In this document: positions 1-10,607 of the stretch, piece after piece
Layout: every line of letters starts with the position of its first letter
Position numbering within the stretch: the first letter of the stretch is position 1
Assembly (NCBI GenBank): GCA_963970005.1
Contig: CAXAMN010001381.1
Location: 174,452 to 238,451, forward strand
Length of the DNA: 64,000 nt
Direction: 5' to 3'
From: Durusdinium trenchii
Taxonomy: Eukaryota; Sar; Dinophyceae; Suessiales; Symbiodiniaceae
Translations under genes and position numbers: made by a program
Notes under the pieces: model-generated
What the model was told of the DNA's origin: nothing
What the model saw: the letters and a program-made list of their open reading frames with translations, nothing else
The model's database searches: none

Positions 1-48
1 AAGGTTAGCTAACAGAGTGTACGATATCAAAGTGCGTGAAAACAAGGA

Positions 49-380
49 GTTTGTGCGCGACATGACTTGGAACATGCACGCTGGCTGGAGATGTTTGTGT
101 CAATGAGGTGCGGCGTCAAAACGAAGTAGTGTAAGAGCCATGTAAGTGGAGAGCAACTGGCCAAAAACAAAAGCTGCGCTGGTGTAAAAGCGAGTGGGCA
201 GCGAACAGTACTTGCAGAGAGCGCGTGTGTAACACAGAGCTTCTGCAAAAGCGACATGTAAGCGAAAAAAAGTAGCGAGGAAATGGTTGCAAGGGGCTTG
301 TGCGCGACAGGACTTGGAAGGTGCACAGGTTGCGGTGTCAGAACGAAGTCGTGTAAGAGCCATTGCCCAGAATAACGCCG
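49..380. repeat. degenerate direct duplication
   Basis: The stretch beginning at 49 (TTGTGCGCGACATGACTTGG) recurs at 296, and the block CGAAGTAGTGTAAGAGCCAT near 120 recurs near 342. The offset changes from about 247 to 222, so the copies differ by an indel of about 25 bp. The long minus-strand open frame across 27-623 is a product of this repeat and is not supported as a gene. Confidence 0.6.
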
Positions 381-493
381 TGACAGTGTAAGCGATATAG
401 AACCCAATTGGCAGCGAGTTCCCGCAAAGCGCGTGGAAAAACCAAGGTTTTTATACGTTTTTCTACACGCGCGACGGTGCGCCAATGCATGGC
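338..493 (-). CDS. possible 3'-terminal exon, unknown protein
   Basis: On the minus strand a very long pyrimidine tract (complement of the purine run 497-570) ends in CAG opposite 494-496, a textbook 3' splice site. The frame that follows stays open for about 51 codons to a stop at 338. It reads as basic, helix-like protein (for example the stretch HWRTVARVEKRIKTL). No family is recognised. The 63-bp tandem array would lie in the upstream intron. Against it, the last part overlaps the degenerate direct repeat at 49-380, so the frame may be an accident of repeat sequence. Confidence 0.3.
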   Translation of the reverse strand, partial: AMHWRTVARVEKRIKTLVFPRALRELAANWVLYRLHCHGVILGNGSYTTSF

Positions 494-609
494 CTGCTTG
501 GAAAAGACGAAGAGGGGGAAGAGAAGAGAACGAGAACGAAAAGAGAAGAGAAGCGAAGACAAGTGCATCAGACAAGGCGACAACACAAGACAAGGCGAGA
601 GGGGAGTAG

Positions 610-1071
610 GAGCGCCTCAACATTAAAAGACGAAAAATGAGTTGGGAAGATGATTTTCATTACTAAAAGTACGAGCACCTCAACATTAAAAGAAGAAAAT
701 GAGTTGGGAAGATTATTAAAATGAGTTGGGAAGATGATTTTCATTACTAAAAGTAGGAGCGCCTCAACATTAAAAGACGAAAAATGAGTCGGGAAGATGA
801 TTTTCATTACTAAAAGTACGAGCACCTCAACATTAAAAGAAGAAAATTGAGTTGGGAAGATGATTTTCTTTATTAAAAGTACGAGCACCTCAACATTAAA
901 AGAAGAAAAATGAGTTGGGAAGATGATTTTCTCTATTAAAAGTACGAGCACCTCAACATTAAAAGACGAAAAATGAGTTGGGAAGATGATTTTCTTTACT
1001 AAAAGTACGAGCACCTCAACATTAAAAGAAGAAAAATGAGTTGGGAAGATGATTTTCTTTACTAAAAGTAA
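610..1071. repeat. 63-bp tandem repeat, about seven units
   Basis: Units start at 610, 673, 757, 820, 883, 946 and 1009, giving spacings of 63, 84, 63, 63, 63 and 63 bp. The 84-bp unit carries an internal partial duplication of the GAGTTGGGAAGAT part. Two unit types occur, with GACGAAAAATGAG or GAAGAAAAATGAG, in the order c-a-c-a-a-c-a, which suggests that a two-unit block was copied once. Sixty-three is a multiple of three, and the minus strand stays open through the array (568-1014), encoding a 21-residue repeat around KIIFPTHFSSFNVE. Whether this is ever translated is unknown. Confidence 0.95.
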
Positions 1072-1740
1072 GGCAAGGGGGGGGGTGCGTCAGGCTGTCG
1101 AAAAATCCGCGCGGAGAGACAAACCTTAAGCTGAAACCAAGACAAGCTATACTAACCAAGACAATCCACAAAACACGCCGGCAGGCCGGCGGATTGAAAA
1201 CCCTTTGTTGGTAGTGGCCATGTTCGACTTATCCATGTTAGTGAGTCAGAGTGTAACATGTTTGCCTGTGCATCTGTGCTTGCAGAAACAAAACAAACTC
1301 CTGCCACCCCTGATGATCCACTGCCATGACCGGTCATGGCTCCTTTCACCCAGAGTGTGATGTCCCAATATCTAATTCCGGGGGGAAAATGGCACCAAGG
1401 TACGCTTCGTGGGTTGGCGGTCTGATTGTTCCCGGGGATCTTTTTTTTCTGTGTTTACACACGTGGGAGCGCAGCCAGTCATTTGATTCGGGTTGGCTTG
1501 GACCTACTTAAGTTTAGAATCTGCCACTCCAGGAAGTTCGCAAATTGGTGGGTACGGCATACGCCAGGGCCAGGGAAGCAGTCGAAAACGTAGATTGGAG
1601 ACTCTCAAAACGCAGCTTGAATAGATGGACTGCGACTGCGAATTCTCCTTTTTCTTTTTAATTGATCACTTCAACCACACGCACAACAAGGAACAAACAT
1701 TTAATGCCCCAGCCGATGAATGTGAAGGCCTCTCCTTTCT
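1072..1740. other. no recognisable gene
   Basis: Ordinary sequence with short open frames only. A 25-bp block at 1232-1256 (from TCCATGTTAG to AGAGTGTAA) is repeated exactly at 21041-21065. Nothing else is identified. Confidence 0.5.
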
Positions 1741-1755
1741 CCACCCCCCAAACAG

Positions 1756-1943
1756 CAGGGCATGCATTCACGCCGGCCTCGCAAGCTTCGGTGCCGCACC
1801 GCTGGCCGCACCGGGGCCTCCAAGGTTGGAGACTCACACGCTCCACCTTGAGCTTGCAGGACTTGGCAGCCAAGACCCAGCCAGGCGCAGCAGCGGCCGC
1901 ACTTGCGCCATGCCAGCGAAGTCTGGCGACGAGTTCGGAACTG
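1756..1943 (+). CDS. possible two-exon patch, unknown protein
   Basis: A GC-rich island. A pyrimidine-rich tract ends in AG just before 1756, and a possible donor (CAAG|GTTGGA) follows 1824. A second acceptor (TTGCAG) precedes 1860, and the second piece could end near 1943. Both pieces are open in several frames and on both strands, so the reading frame cannot be fixed. Translations are Ala/Pro/Arg-rich and match no family I know. The island contrasts in composition with its flanks, which is the main reason to suspect coding. Confidence 0.25.
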
Positions 1944-2435
1944 CAGGGTTCCGGTTCCCTGCGAATGCACGGAGTGAGCACACACTCGAGATACGATGTG
2001 TTCGGTTCAACTGGTTTGAATGCCACTTGCCGTGAAACTGGCCAAGACATTCAAATCGGCCTAACAGGGATGAAGTGAAGCGGCGTTTAATCATGTTTAA
2101 TCGTCAACAAAGAAGCCAATTTTCCAAGATCCCACAGGATCGAAGTCCCAAAGCAAACATCGAACGATCATCGAGGAACCAGTGCAAGTCTGCAGAGCTC
2201 AGTATACCCTTTGCAGCAAAGCCAGAGCAATGGTCGAGGTCTTGTTCTAATTACAAGCAGGGGCCAAGTAGCCAATGAAAGTCGAAACACAGGTCGATCG
2301 ATCCTGCGTCCCAGATCGATTGGATGCAGCACTGGCGTCTTCGTTGGTACCAGTCCAGTGTGCATCCCTGCCACCCCATTGCATGTTTATCTAAAGGGGA
2401 ACTAAAGCCAAGAAGGCTCCGTATGACTTAGGGTT

Positions 2436-3600
2436 ACAGACTCATAGTTCCAGTGAGGGAACGTACCGTCCAGTGGAAGTTCAGTTATGAAGTGCCCTTG
2501 ACTTGTTAGTGACTGCAAAATCGAAAGGTGAAGAGTCGGCGCAATTGAAGGTGCTTGAACAAAGGTCGTCTGCAAATCAGCGCAGGTGAACTCTGGGGAG
2601 GACGGTGAAGGGAAAAATTGGAGTCACAGCTTGCTCAAAAGTTCCGAAAATCGCAGGTACACACGGGTGATCAATCCGTGCATCCCACTCCAAGGCATAG
2701 CTTCGTTGCACTGAGCTTGGCACGGAGTGCTCTGTGCCCCTGCTACCACGGTGAGACCCCTGAGGACGGGGTGTGACACACACAACTGGCCGCATATCGG
2801 CGCGCACTTGCTCAACGTGGAAACAAGACTTTCCACAGCGTTGGAATCAGTTAGGTTCTAGAAAGGCAAAAAACCGAGTGAATACGTAGCCCTTGACTAA
2901 AAGGCCTGGTTAAGCACCTAAAAGCCTCTAGAAAAGAGTCAGACCTAGAAAGAAAGCAAAAGGCAGGAGAGAAAGAAACGAAGACGAGGGGTGCGGCAAA
3001 CGAGCCTCAAGAGCAACCTAACAAGCCTGAAGGAAAACCTAACAAACGAAGAAAACTGCAAGAGAGAAAAAGGCAGTGGTGGGTGGGTGGAAAATAGTGC
3101 AACAAAATCAGCTGAAAGTTTGCCTTTGGTATATGGTAACGGTTGAAACCAACTGAGAGACGTGAAAACTTCTGCAGAAACGTGAACGTGGTGGAGATTG
3201 AGATTCCAGTGAGTAGCACGTGAGCCCGTCGGCATAAGTTCAATTGGTCCTGCAAGACGATTGATCAGTCATCGGCTTCGGGCAAGACGATTGATCAGTC
3301 ATGGGCTTCGGGCAAAAAAGCAGGTCAGTAAAGCTGCAATCCGGATTGGCTTCGGCGCCCCTTGCGGGGATCACACTGCACACCCAAGTGGGAAGATGCA
3401 GCAGGTCACAGTTAGACTCATAGTTCCAGTGAGGGAACGTCCAGTGGGAGTTCAGTTATGAAGTGCCCTTGACTTGTTAGTGGCTGCAAAACCGAAGGTG
3501 ACTGCAAAACATAGCTTCGTTGCACTGAGCTTGCAAGGAATGCTCAGTGCCCCTGCTACTACGGTGAGACCCCCGTCCCCACACACACACACACGTGGCA
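2436..3600. repeat. dispersed direct repeat, full and collapsed copies
   Basis: The segment 2436-2536 (CTCATAGTTCCAGTGAGGGA onward) recurs at 3412-3505, and 2695-2790 (CATAGCTTCGTTGCACTGAG onward) recurs at 3509-3600. The two parts are about 160 bp apart in the first copy and almost adjacent in the second, so the second copy has lost the intervening sequence. Between the copies, 3252-3311 is a 30-bp unit repeated twice (GACGATTGATCAGTCAT core). Confidence 0.85.
2945..3250. other. purine-rich stretch, no gene
   Basis: Strongly purine-rich on the plus strand, so the minus strand has long pyrimidine tracts ending in AG. The minus-strand frames downstream of them are hydrophobic, low-complexity and short, so no exon is called. 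Confidence 0.5.
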
Positions 3601-3663
3601 GGTGTGAAAGGGGTTGACGTTGACTGGGATTTGAGCCACACCACTTTTAAAGGGGTGTGTCCT

Positions 3664-4140
3664 TTATGAAAGCCAACCTTCGTAGAAGGCGCCAGCTGAG
3701 TTGTGCTTGGCGAACGAAGTGAGTAGTTAGCAAAAGGTACACGTATACTCGGCACATGCTGGGGGAGGAGGGTGGACGGATGGAAGGTTTTTTGAGGTTG
3801 TGTTGGCGGTGTTTTGAGGGGTGGTGATGCAAGAAGTGCAATTTGCATCATTTGCATCATCTGAATGGTAAGGTGTCGTTGGCACCTTGCCAGGTATAGA
3901 TACCCAGGGTAACTACAATTCAGTTAGCAGGTATAGTACTTCAAGTTCCCTTTCCATCAACCGCTCGATAACCTTTACACACTTTACACACGCACAGCAA
4001 TCCGCAGCTTTGAAGTCTCATTCTTGCATTGAACTTATATAGGTGTGTAAGAGGTATAGCCACATAGCATTCATACGGTCCCAGTGTAGCTACAATTCTG
4101 TTGCCAGGTATCCCACTTCAATTTCCCTACCCTGGGTCCG
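3664..4140. repeat. dispersed repeat family, copy 1
   Basis: From GAAAGCCAACCTTCGTAGAA (3668) to the CCAGGTATCCCAC region (about 4115) this is closely matched by 38286-38670, which is interrupted there by a 10-N gap. Shared landmarks are CGAACGAAGTGAGTAGTTAG, CTCGGCACATGCTGGGGGAG, GCATCATTTGCATCATCTGA and GTGTGTAAGAGGTATAG. Copy 2 carries an extra GGGGGTCTCGCGGGGTGGCC insertion. No coding capacity is seen. The family could be a non-autonomous transposon or part of a larger element. Confidence 0.85.
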
Positions 4141-4736
4141 CGCAACTCAGGGTATACCTGGCAACTGCAACTGGAAGTACTATACCTGGCAACTGAATTG
4201 TAGCTACCCTGGGTATCTATACCTGGCAAGGCATCAGCAGATTAAGAAGGGGGGTTTGGGGGGTGGCCTGAGAAAGCACACTCGAAAGTAGGTGGTGTGT
4301 AGCGGGTGCACGGAAGCAAGGTTTTGGAGGTGCTTTTTTGTGATTTTAAGAAATGCAATTGTCTTCGGTTGGTTGCAGTGCTATACTTGGCAACTGAATT
4401 GTAGCTACCCTGGGTATACCTGGCAACTGCCTTGTAGCTGCCCTGGGTACGCGCGTGCGCGCCTAAATCACGGGCAGCCGAGAGCCAGCAAGGCGCGCGC
4501 GCGGACCCAGGGTAGGGAAATTGAAGTGGGATACCTGGCAACAGAATTGTAGCTACCCTGGGTCCGTATAATGTGGCTATACCTCTTACACACCTATATA
4601 AGTTCAATGCAAGAATGATACTTCAAAGCTGTGGATTGCTGTGCGTGTGTAAAGGTTATCGAGCGGTTGACGGGAAGGGAACTTGCAGTACTATACCTGC
4701 TAACTGAATTGTAGTGACCCTGGGTATCTATACCTG
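3891..4736. repeat. large inverted repeat, arms about 240 bp
   Basis: The left arm 3891-4142 (CAGGTATAGATACCCAGGGT ... CCTACCCTGGGTCCGCGC) pairs with the right arm, about 4499-4736, on the opposite strand. The arms agree in long blocks, including the shared GTGTGTAAGAGGTATAGCCA segment and the CAACCGCTCGATAACCTTTA segment, with a few indels. The spacer of about 355 bp holds further copies of the short TACCTGG...CCTGGGTA motif and a GC-rich purine/pyrimidine-alternating patch (4449-4505). Transcribed RNA would fold into a very long hairpin. Confidence 0.85.
4077..4730. repeat. short motif with inverted ends, many copies
   Basis: A motif of about 34 bp begins TACCTGGCAACTGAATTG and ends TAGCTACCCTGGGTA. 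Plus-orientation copies lie near 4182, 4384, 4417, 4532 and 4695. Minus-orientation copies lie near 3900 and 4077, and near 38545 and 38635 in the second family member. Its ends, TACCTGG and CCTGGGTA, are imperfect inverted repeats. Copies differ by a few bases. Whether it is a mobile unit, a recombination site or just a sub-repeat of the family is not decidable here. Confidence 0.75.
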
Positions 4737-4768
4737 CGCCAGCTGAGTAAGAAGGGCGTTCGGGGGTG

Positions 4769-4826
4769 GCCTGAGAAAGCACACTCGAAAGTAAAAACGC
4801 TGGCTTTCGTTTTGCAGTTTCTCAGG
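4769..4826. repeat. block shared with 4261 and 39068
   Basis: GGTGGCCTGAGAAAGCACAC with CTCGAAAGTA occurs here and at about 4261-4290. The following CGCTGGCTTTCGTTTTGCAG...CTCAGG (4799-4826) recurs at 39068-39096 with one mismatch visible. GGTGGCCTGAGA is also the core of the inverted-repeat element at 38696-38935, linking the two repeat neighbourhoods. Confidence 0.8.
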
Positions 4827-4829
4827 TTT

Positions 4830-5650
4830 GTATTGGGTAGCCATCCTTTTGAAGGGTGGATCCACAAATTTATCACCTTGTTTTTGGTGATGTGGATAAG
4901 GTTGGATAGGTTGGAATATGTTGGGAGAATATTGTGTCTAGCCTTTCTAGTGCATTGGAAGTTTGGGGTTCCTGACGTTTTTTCCAATCACCTTTTCAAT
5001 TGCCCGCTTTGGCATGGCTCAGTTGGCACAAAACAGGCAATCAGTTCGTCTCAATCAGATTCAATCAGTGGTTCAGTGGTTTTAGGGTAGTTTTGACAGA
5101 GGACCTCCCCCAAAATGGGTACCATGATGTCCAGTTTTCAATCGTGGAACCATTGAACAAAAACTGGGAACCAAACAGGTTGGACCCTCCCGTTGTGGTT
5201 CATCAGTGTTGTGTTCCTTTTTGTTGAATCATATCATACAATATGTATAGCTGTATAGAGTTATGTATAGTATCGAAGGGCGACCTAGTCCAGTGGCCAA
5301 GGAAAACACATGCCTCACATTGTTTTGAACACATCTCTGGCCGTCGTGAGGCGTGGTGACCACCGGTGTTTTGGTGAAGACTCAGGGAGTTCCACTCCTG
5401 CCAAGTGGACAGCAGCCCCCAATGTATGCGAAGAATCACTTGAACTTCTGGCGTGAAGGTGGGATGGGATGAGGATGTGGGATGTGACGGGTGGGATGTG
5501 GTAACTGGAAATGTCAAGAGATGCGGAAGGTGCTGGTAGAAGTGGAATCCAGTTCTGACCCTGGTGGGTCTTCTTGAGGTCTATACTAGGCACTGTGCTG
5601 AAATACCACCGGATTATACAGGGATGCTTGATTGACTCAAGGTCTTCTGA
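4830..5650. other. no recognisable gene
   Basis: Mostly AT-leaning sequence. The patch 5340-5465 gives protein-like translation on both strands and cannot be assigned. 5458-5510 contains loose GGGATG/GGGATGTG iterations. Confidence 0.4.
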
Positions 5651-5738
5651 GGGGGATTCAATGTCGACAGTTCCGAACTCTTTGGTGCCTTGATCATGAA
5701 TTCGATCTATATATTTTATGTGGATTAATCATCCACAT

Positions 5739-5788
5739 AAACATTGAAACACATTCACAAGGATTAAACATTGAAACACATTCACAAG
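5739..5788. repeat. 27-bp tandem repeat, two units
   Basis: AAACATTGAAACACATTCAC with flanking AAGGATT is repeated with a 27-bp period from 5739 and 5766. Confidence 0.9.
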
Positions 5789-5789
5789 C

Positions 5790-8700
5790 ATTGATTGTAT
5801 ATTTGCATACAGGCGCAAAAAGCACTTCTGATTCTGGTTCGTGTCCAGGCACAGTTTTGATGCCTCCAACAAGAAAGAATTTTTTTGCAACCTGTACTAT
5901 ACCAGAATATCTAGAAGGAGTCGCTCCAGGCATATTTCTCAAAATGTGAGTGGTTTTGGGATGTTGGAGACGTCGAAACCCTCGCTTGTTACTTCAAGCA
6001 CATTGCCAGGACTTCCTCCTCCACGTTGCTTTTTACATGTTCTCCAGAGTGAGGTTTAAAAGCCGATGGGCATATGCCACGAATTTCACGTTGGGCGAAT
6101 GAACCCATGGATGGGGTGCCCTTCTCCACAAAACTTGGGATTGAAACACCATCCCAACATGTCAACCAACGACTGACTTGCCTGGACCATCCTGTTTGGG
6201 TGTCCAATAGACTACCCTACCCTACTCATACCCCCTCCAGACAGGGCACCCAGACAGGAAGTGCTAGGTGTGTTGTTTGGTTTTCTGCCTAAGAGCTTTT
6301 GGTATTTCTTCAATCTCTGGAGTCTGCGCGAGTCTGCGCGACACGGAGGAGTTTTCACCTGTCGTCCGTGCGAGCGGACGATGGCCAGGGCTGATCACCT
6401 GGTCAAAGCAATCGATTCGAGACAGTTGCAAGGAGACGCTTGGGCTAGGTAGCGGCAGTTCAGATGGTTTCTGTTTTGATATGGCTCCAGTGAGAGGAGA
6501 GATATTTCATGGATGTTTGATCCAACAGAAGAACCACAGACAGGAGGTGTTTTCAGAACAATAAGGGGAAGCTGAAGGGCTGGAAGGGGCAAGCCATTTA
6601 GCCAATCCTTTCCCTGTATCCGTTGTTTCCCCGTCTCATCGGAAGGAACGTTTGTGGGAGCAAAGGCTGAGCTGTGCGGAAGCCAAATGGAAGTGGAGTC
6701 CACCCCCGGTTTCTAGAGGGAAGTCGTCTTCCCTTCCCAGGGCCGACATCTGCAGAGGAGCCCCAGATTCTCACACCACCTACCCAGGTTTCGTCCGTGG
6801 ATCACCTGCAGGTCACCGTGACTTGTGGGTTGCTGGTGAGTGTCCCTCTCATTGCGGGTGCAGGTGGAAAAGCCAAACAAAACATCTAAACACATCTAAA
6901 CACCTTGATGTTCCTGCCAAATGGTTCGGGGGTCAGGTGCTTTATTCAACACCTTCCAAATTGATCACCTTCGACCAATAACCGAGTGTCCGGCAGTCCG
7001 CTGCGTCTGAGGCTCACGCGCTGTGGCCCTACAGAGCTGCGCTTGGTGCCGCGCTTCTTTCCCAGCCTGGAAGCTCTGGGCTTGCCCCTGCCACTCGGAT
7101 GGTTGTGATTTGTTTTTTGTATGTGTATTTTGCGTTGGGGCTTGGGCGATGGAATGTGAGACAGGTGAAGTTTGTGAAGTTTGATGGACATGGATGAAAT
7201 GTATACCGTGGGTTATAAGACAGCAGAGAAAATCCACCCTATCCCATTCGGACCAATTCTTCGTTCGTGCTTCCAAGCGTCGTTTTTTGTGGGTCACAAA
7301 AGAATGATATAATACATATATAGAACTGCTGCTCTCCCGTTTGACACACCCAAAGGTATGAATACACCGAGCCAGAGGCGTACCGGGAAGATCCGGGAAG
7401 CTCGATGTGAGTGACTAGCTCCGAAAAGAGGCCGCTCTTCCGAACCACAAGGGTTTGGGCGCCCTTCGCTGTAGAATGCAGTCGCGAAGCTTCAGGTTCA
7501 TGAAGCTTTGGACAGGACATGAGGACAATGTGCTAAACTTTGGTGTCACAAACACAGCACCGCAGCACCTTCAGTTTGAAGAATCCATGAGATGAGGTTA
7601 AAGGTATATGTGAAGGGTTGCAAACAACCAGATTGCCAATGTTGATTAGAACGATGTGTTGGTTCAACCCAGAATCCTCAAACCTTTCAGACATTCATTC
7701 AGAATCGAGTTGAATTTGCTTGGACCCGATCGGGCTCTAAGAATGGACCGAAAGGAATCAGAGCTTCTGAAGTCCTTGCAGAAGATATGCCATGGGATGT
7801 ATTTTTTGATCTTTCTTGTTTTTGTTTGGTTTCTTTAAATAGACGCTTATGTTACTTATGTTGTTGCACTTCCATGTCAGTATGATTCAGTATGTCCGTA
7901 TGTGTTCCATGTTAGTAGGTCGATGTGTACCTCCCTGAAATTGCAGGTGCTTGCATGCCAGAACTCTGACCCTACTTGTTGCAGCTTGGTTGACCTCCAA
8001 AACTGAACAGAGTCCCAGCATCGAAACTCCATGGGTAGGTTTTGGACATGGACATTACCCCTAAGTTAGCGAGCACTTCGGAAGACCAGAGCCCATATCA
8101 TAGATATGAATCAGCAAGAAAGCTTGGGAAGCTAAGAACTGGACCTCTTCAGTACGAGACCAACTGCCGAGACCTTCATGATGTGATGTGGCCGTCGACA
8201 GTGCCAGGTATGCGAACTATACTGAAGAAGAGCTAAACATCATGAGCCTTGGCGCGGTCACCTGCAGGTCACCTTCACCGATTTTTGGTGGCTTGGGGAC
8301 TTCTTGTTGTTCTGATGCGAAAAACCAAAAAAACAAGTCCATAAAACTGCCAACTCTGGGAGATGCGAGATGGGAGAAGTGTCCACGTTCGGTGAACCAA
8401 AGCTCGCAGCTTCCATCAAAACGGCGCTCGCCCGGTCATCTCCACCGAATGAAGGAAAGAAGTTGACGCGGCATTTACTGGGATCACTGATGTATTGGTG
8501 TCACGCATTGAAATGTCGTTTACATATCGTATGTTTGTTTTGTTTATTTGTGCGGATCGAGCATGAACTCAACTCATGGTCCAACCGCGTATGAGCAACT
8601 TTGCTTGAGCGTTTGAGCTAACTTATCGAATCTGTTGGTTTTTTCAATCTGTTTGGGAAGCGTGGATACTGCTAGGCTAGGGCAAAAGGCCGGTCTTGCA

Positions 8701-9110
8701 ATTTTCGGAGCGCAACAAGAGCATACACACAGCCTGAGCAGCCACCCCCCGAAGCTTCTGGTCTACCCTGCGCAGAAGAAGAACTGGTCTGGATGACTCG
8801 ATGAAAAAGCCATTTCATTGTAGGACCAGCGATGAAAAAGCTCCTGCCAGGGAGAACTGATTTGCAAGTCTTGTGGTGATTGTGTGATCCTTTTCGGCAA
8901 AGCAAGGGTACTACTTGAATGCCAAATAATAACAGTGGACCGGGGGGTGGACGTTGGGATATCTCCTTATCGTTCTACCAAGAAACAACACACACGTCAA
9001 CACAACATAATTGAAAAACACAACATCCCACAATGAAACAAGAGTTAATAATTATATAAGAACAAAACACAAAAAACAATCATGTGCCTGGATAGCTGCA
9101 TAGCTGCTTG
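5790..9110. other. gene-poor stretch, nothing identified
   Basis: I find only short frames that overlap on both strands, for example the opposed frames at 6268-6700 and 6946-7297. No recognisable domain, RNA gene or clear splice-bounded exon is visible. A short direct repeat AGTCTGCGCG occurs twice at about 6321-6341. Confidence 0.4.
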
Positions 9111-9117
9111 AGCTTCG

Positions 9118-9537
9118 ATGAAACAGAAGAAGGATGGGTTTGAAAGGCAAGATGCATCACCCTCACAGTTTGGCGTTAATCCTCAACCATCCTTAAATCG
9201 CCTTAATCTCTCAGCAGTTTGTAAGCTGAATGCTGATAGGATCTCATATCGAACACTGCAAGTCGCCCGGATGGCAGAAACACCAAAGCGGAAGGCCGGC
9301 ATCGAGCTTGATTCGGAGCTCAGGAGGCCTGCAGAGGAGTGGCGGATCTTTGGAAAGCACTACCGCCACTTGGAGATCTATATTAGACCTTTCTTATCCT
9401 TTTTTCCTTTTCTTGTGTCTTTGTTTCTATTAGCGATGGCCTCCAACCTAATAGCGATGGCCTCCCACCTAATAGGGATGGCACCAGACGCAGCTTTTGG
9501 TCACTATTTGTTGATCGAAACTGTCATCCATGCATGA
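9118..9537 (+). CDS. open frame with exon-like core, unknown
   Basis: A 139-codon frame. The part from the ATG at 9271 to about 9385 is GC-richer than its surroundings and reads as charged, helical protein (start MAETPKRKAGIELDSELRR). After that the frame runs into a long pyrimidine tract (9388-9428, intron-like, ending TATTAG) and the 21-bp tandem repeat. A first or internal exon at 9271-9385 is the most reasonable coding reading. No family is recognised and no donor is certain. Confidence 0.25.
   Translation: MKQKKDGFERQDASPSQFGVNPQPSLNRLNLSAVCKLNADRISYRTLQVARMAETPKRKAGIELDSELRRPAEEWRIFGKHYRHLEIYIRPFLSFFPFLVSLFLLAMASNLIAMASHLIGMAPDAAFGHYLLIETVIHA
9431..9480. repeat. 21-bp tandem repeat, 2.4 units
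   Basis: TAGCGATGGCCTCCAACCTAA, TAGCGATGGCCTCCCACCTAA and a partial third unit starting TAGGGATGGC follow each other with a 21-bp period. Confidence 0.9.
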
Positions 9538-10238
9538 TGGTCAACCAGATTGGGAGATTTCACCAGATCTCTCCGAAAATCGAGAAACGAAACCATACCA
9601 GGCGTTCCATGTCGGGCTGCCTTTTCAGATCTTTTTAGGCCGTGAATGTTCTGGGCACCCCATTCAACACCCAACTCTATGGAACTGCAGGTACGTTTCG
9701 GTTCGATGGGCCAGGGGTGGGTGCCAGGGAGGTCTAACCACCTGAGGATCTGGTTGGAGCCCTGTGCTTTTTCGTCAAGTGGGACCATCTGAGGTCTGTG
9801 GCCAGACTTTGAACCGGTGTCCTTGCGGCCCTTCATGGAGGCTGGGAGCACTGACAAGCACACATGGATCTGGAAAGCCGAAAGCACGTATGATCCATTT
9901 GTTGATTGCTAGTTCAGTACAGTCACAGGTTGATCTACACACATGTTCTTGACACATGTTCTACACTGCATCAGTAATTGTAAGAACGAAAGCGGCGCTC
10001 CAGTCATTGTCATTGTTCCCTTCCGGCAGTTTTGAAGATACGGATTCGGTATAGCCATAGATCTAGCTTGGGTCACCACGGAGCGTCTTTTTCTTTGCCC
10101 AAGGGTATTCGATCTTGATGGCTCATCACGAAAGGTGGCTTGAGCTACCTGAGTTCTCCTTGCTTTAGCAAACATGTATTACAATCAGGAGTTGGGATTG
10201 TGCATTGAATTTGGTCCTGTAAGAGTTGATTCTGTTCG

Positions 10239-10260
10239 TCGGGGGGGCCCCCCCCCCCCT
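10239..10260. repeat. G-run abutting C-run
   Basis: Seven G are followed directly by about thirteen C. The sequence can fold on itself or form quadruplex/i-motif structures, and it is also a typical site of sequencing length error. Confidence 0.8.
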
Positions 10261-10522
10261 GGATCAAATCCCCCCTGCGCCGGTTCAAGCCGTCATGGAC
10301 TTCTACCAGGGTTACTTGTGATTGCCTGCTACCTTTCGTTCACCCCCTCCTCTCTCAAGTTTGCCCAGTTCGCTGTGTCGACCTGTCGAAAAGAGACACC
10401 TCCTTCCGTCACCTGTCCATCGACCCGTGAGGAGGTATGCTGGTCCGGCACCCCATGTAACTCCTGGTTCATGTGCAAACACTTCACGATTTTAGACACT
10501 GAACAAGACAAACTGAACTGAT

Positions 10523-10543
10523 CACCGTGTGTGTGTGTGTGTG
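10523..10543. repeat. GT microsatellite
   Basis: About ten GT dinucleotides in a row. Other simple repeats in the window are AG-rich 10926-10952, CA at 30214-30236, GCACGC at 31883-31902 and AT-rich tracts at 31260-31400, 52485-52515 and 58030-58145. Confidence 0.9.
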
Positions 10544-10607
10544 TGACTGTTTCGATATAATGTATTTATGTTTTTCCCTGTTGTCCACCGCCACTCCTTC
10601 CTTGCAG

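Noticed and set aside
27..623. 198-codon minus-strand open frame
   Set aside because: It runs through degenerate direct repeats and a purine-rich tract, and the translation is low-complexity. Only its 338-493 part with a splice acceptor is kept as a weak candidate.
610..1071. Regularly spaced repeats as a CRISPR array
   Set aside because: Units are contiguous 63-bp tandem copies with no unique spacers.
4449..4505. CGCGCG-rich stretch as a Z-DNA or regulatory element
   Set aside because: It is the tip of the large inverted repeat and is fully explained by that structure. No independent evidence.
10260..10290. GGATCAAATCC / GGTTCAAGCC as tRNA T-arm
   Set aside because: No acceptor stem, D-arm or anticodon arm can be laid out around it. 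No tRNA, 5S or other RNA gene was recognised by eye in the window.
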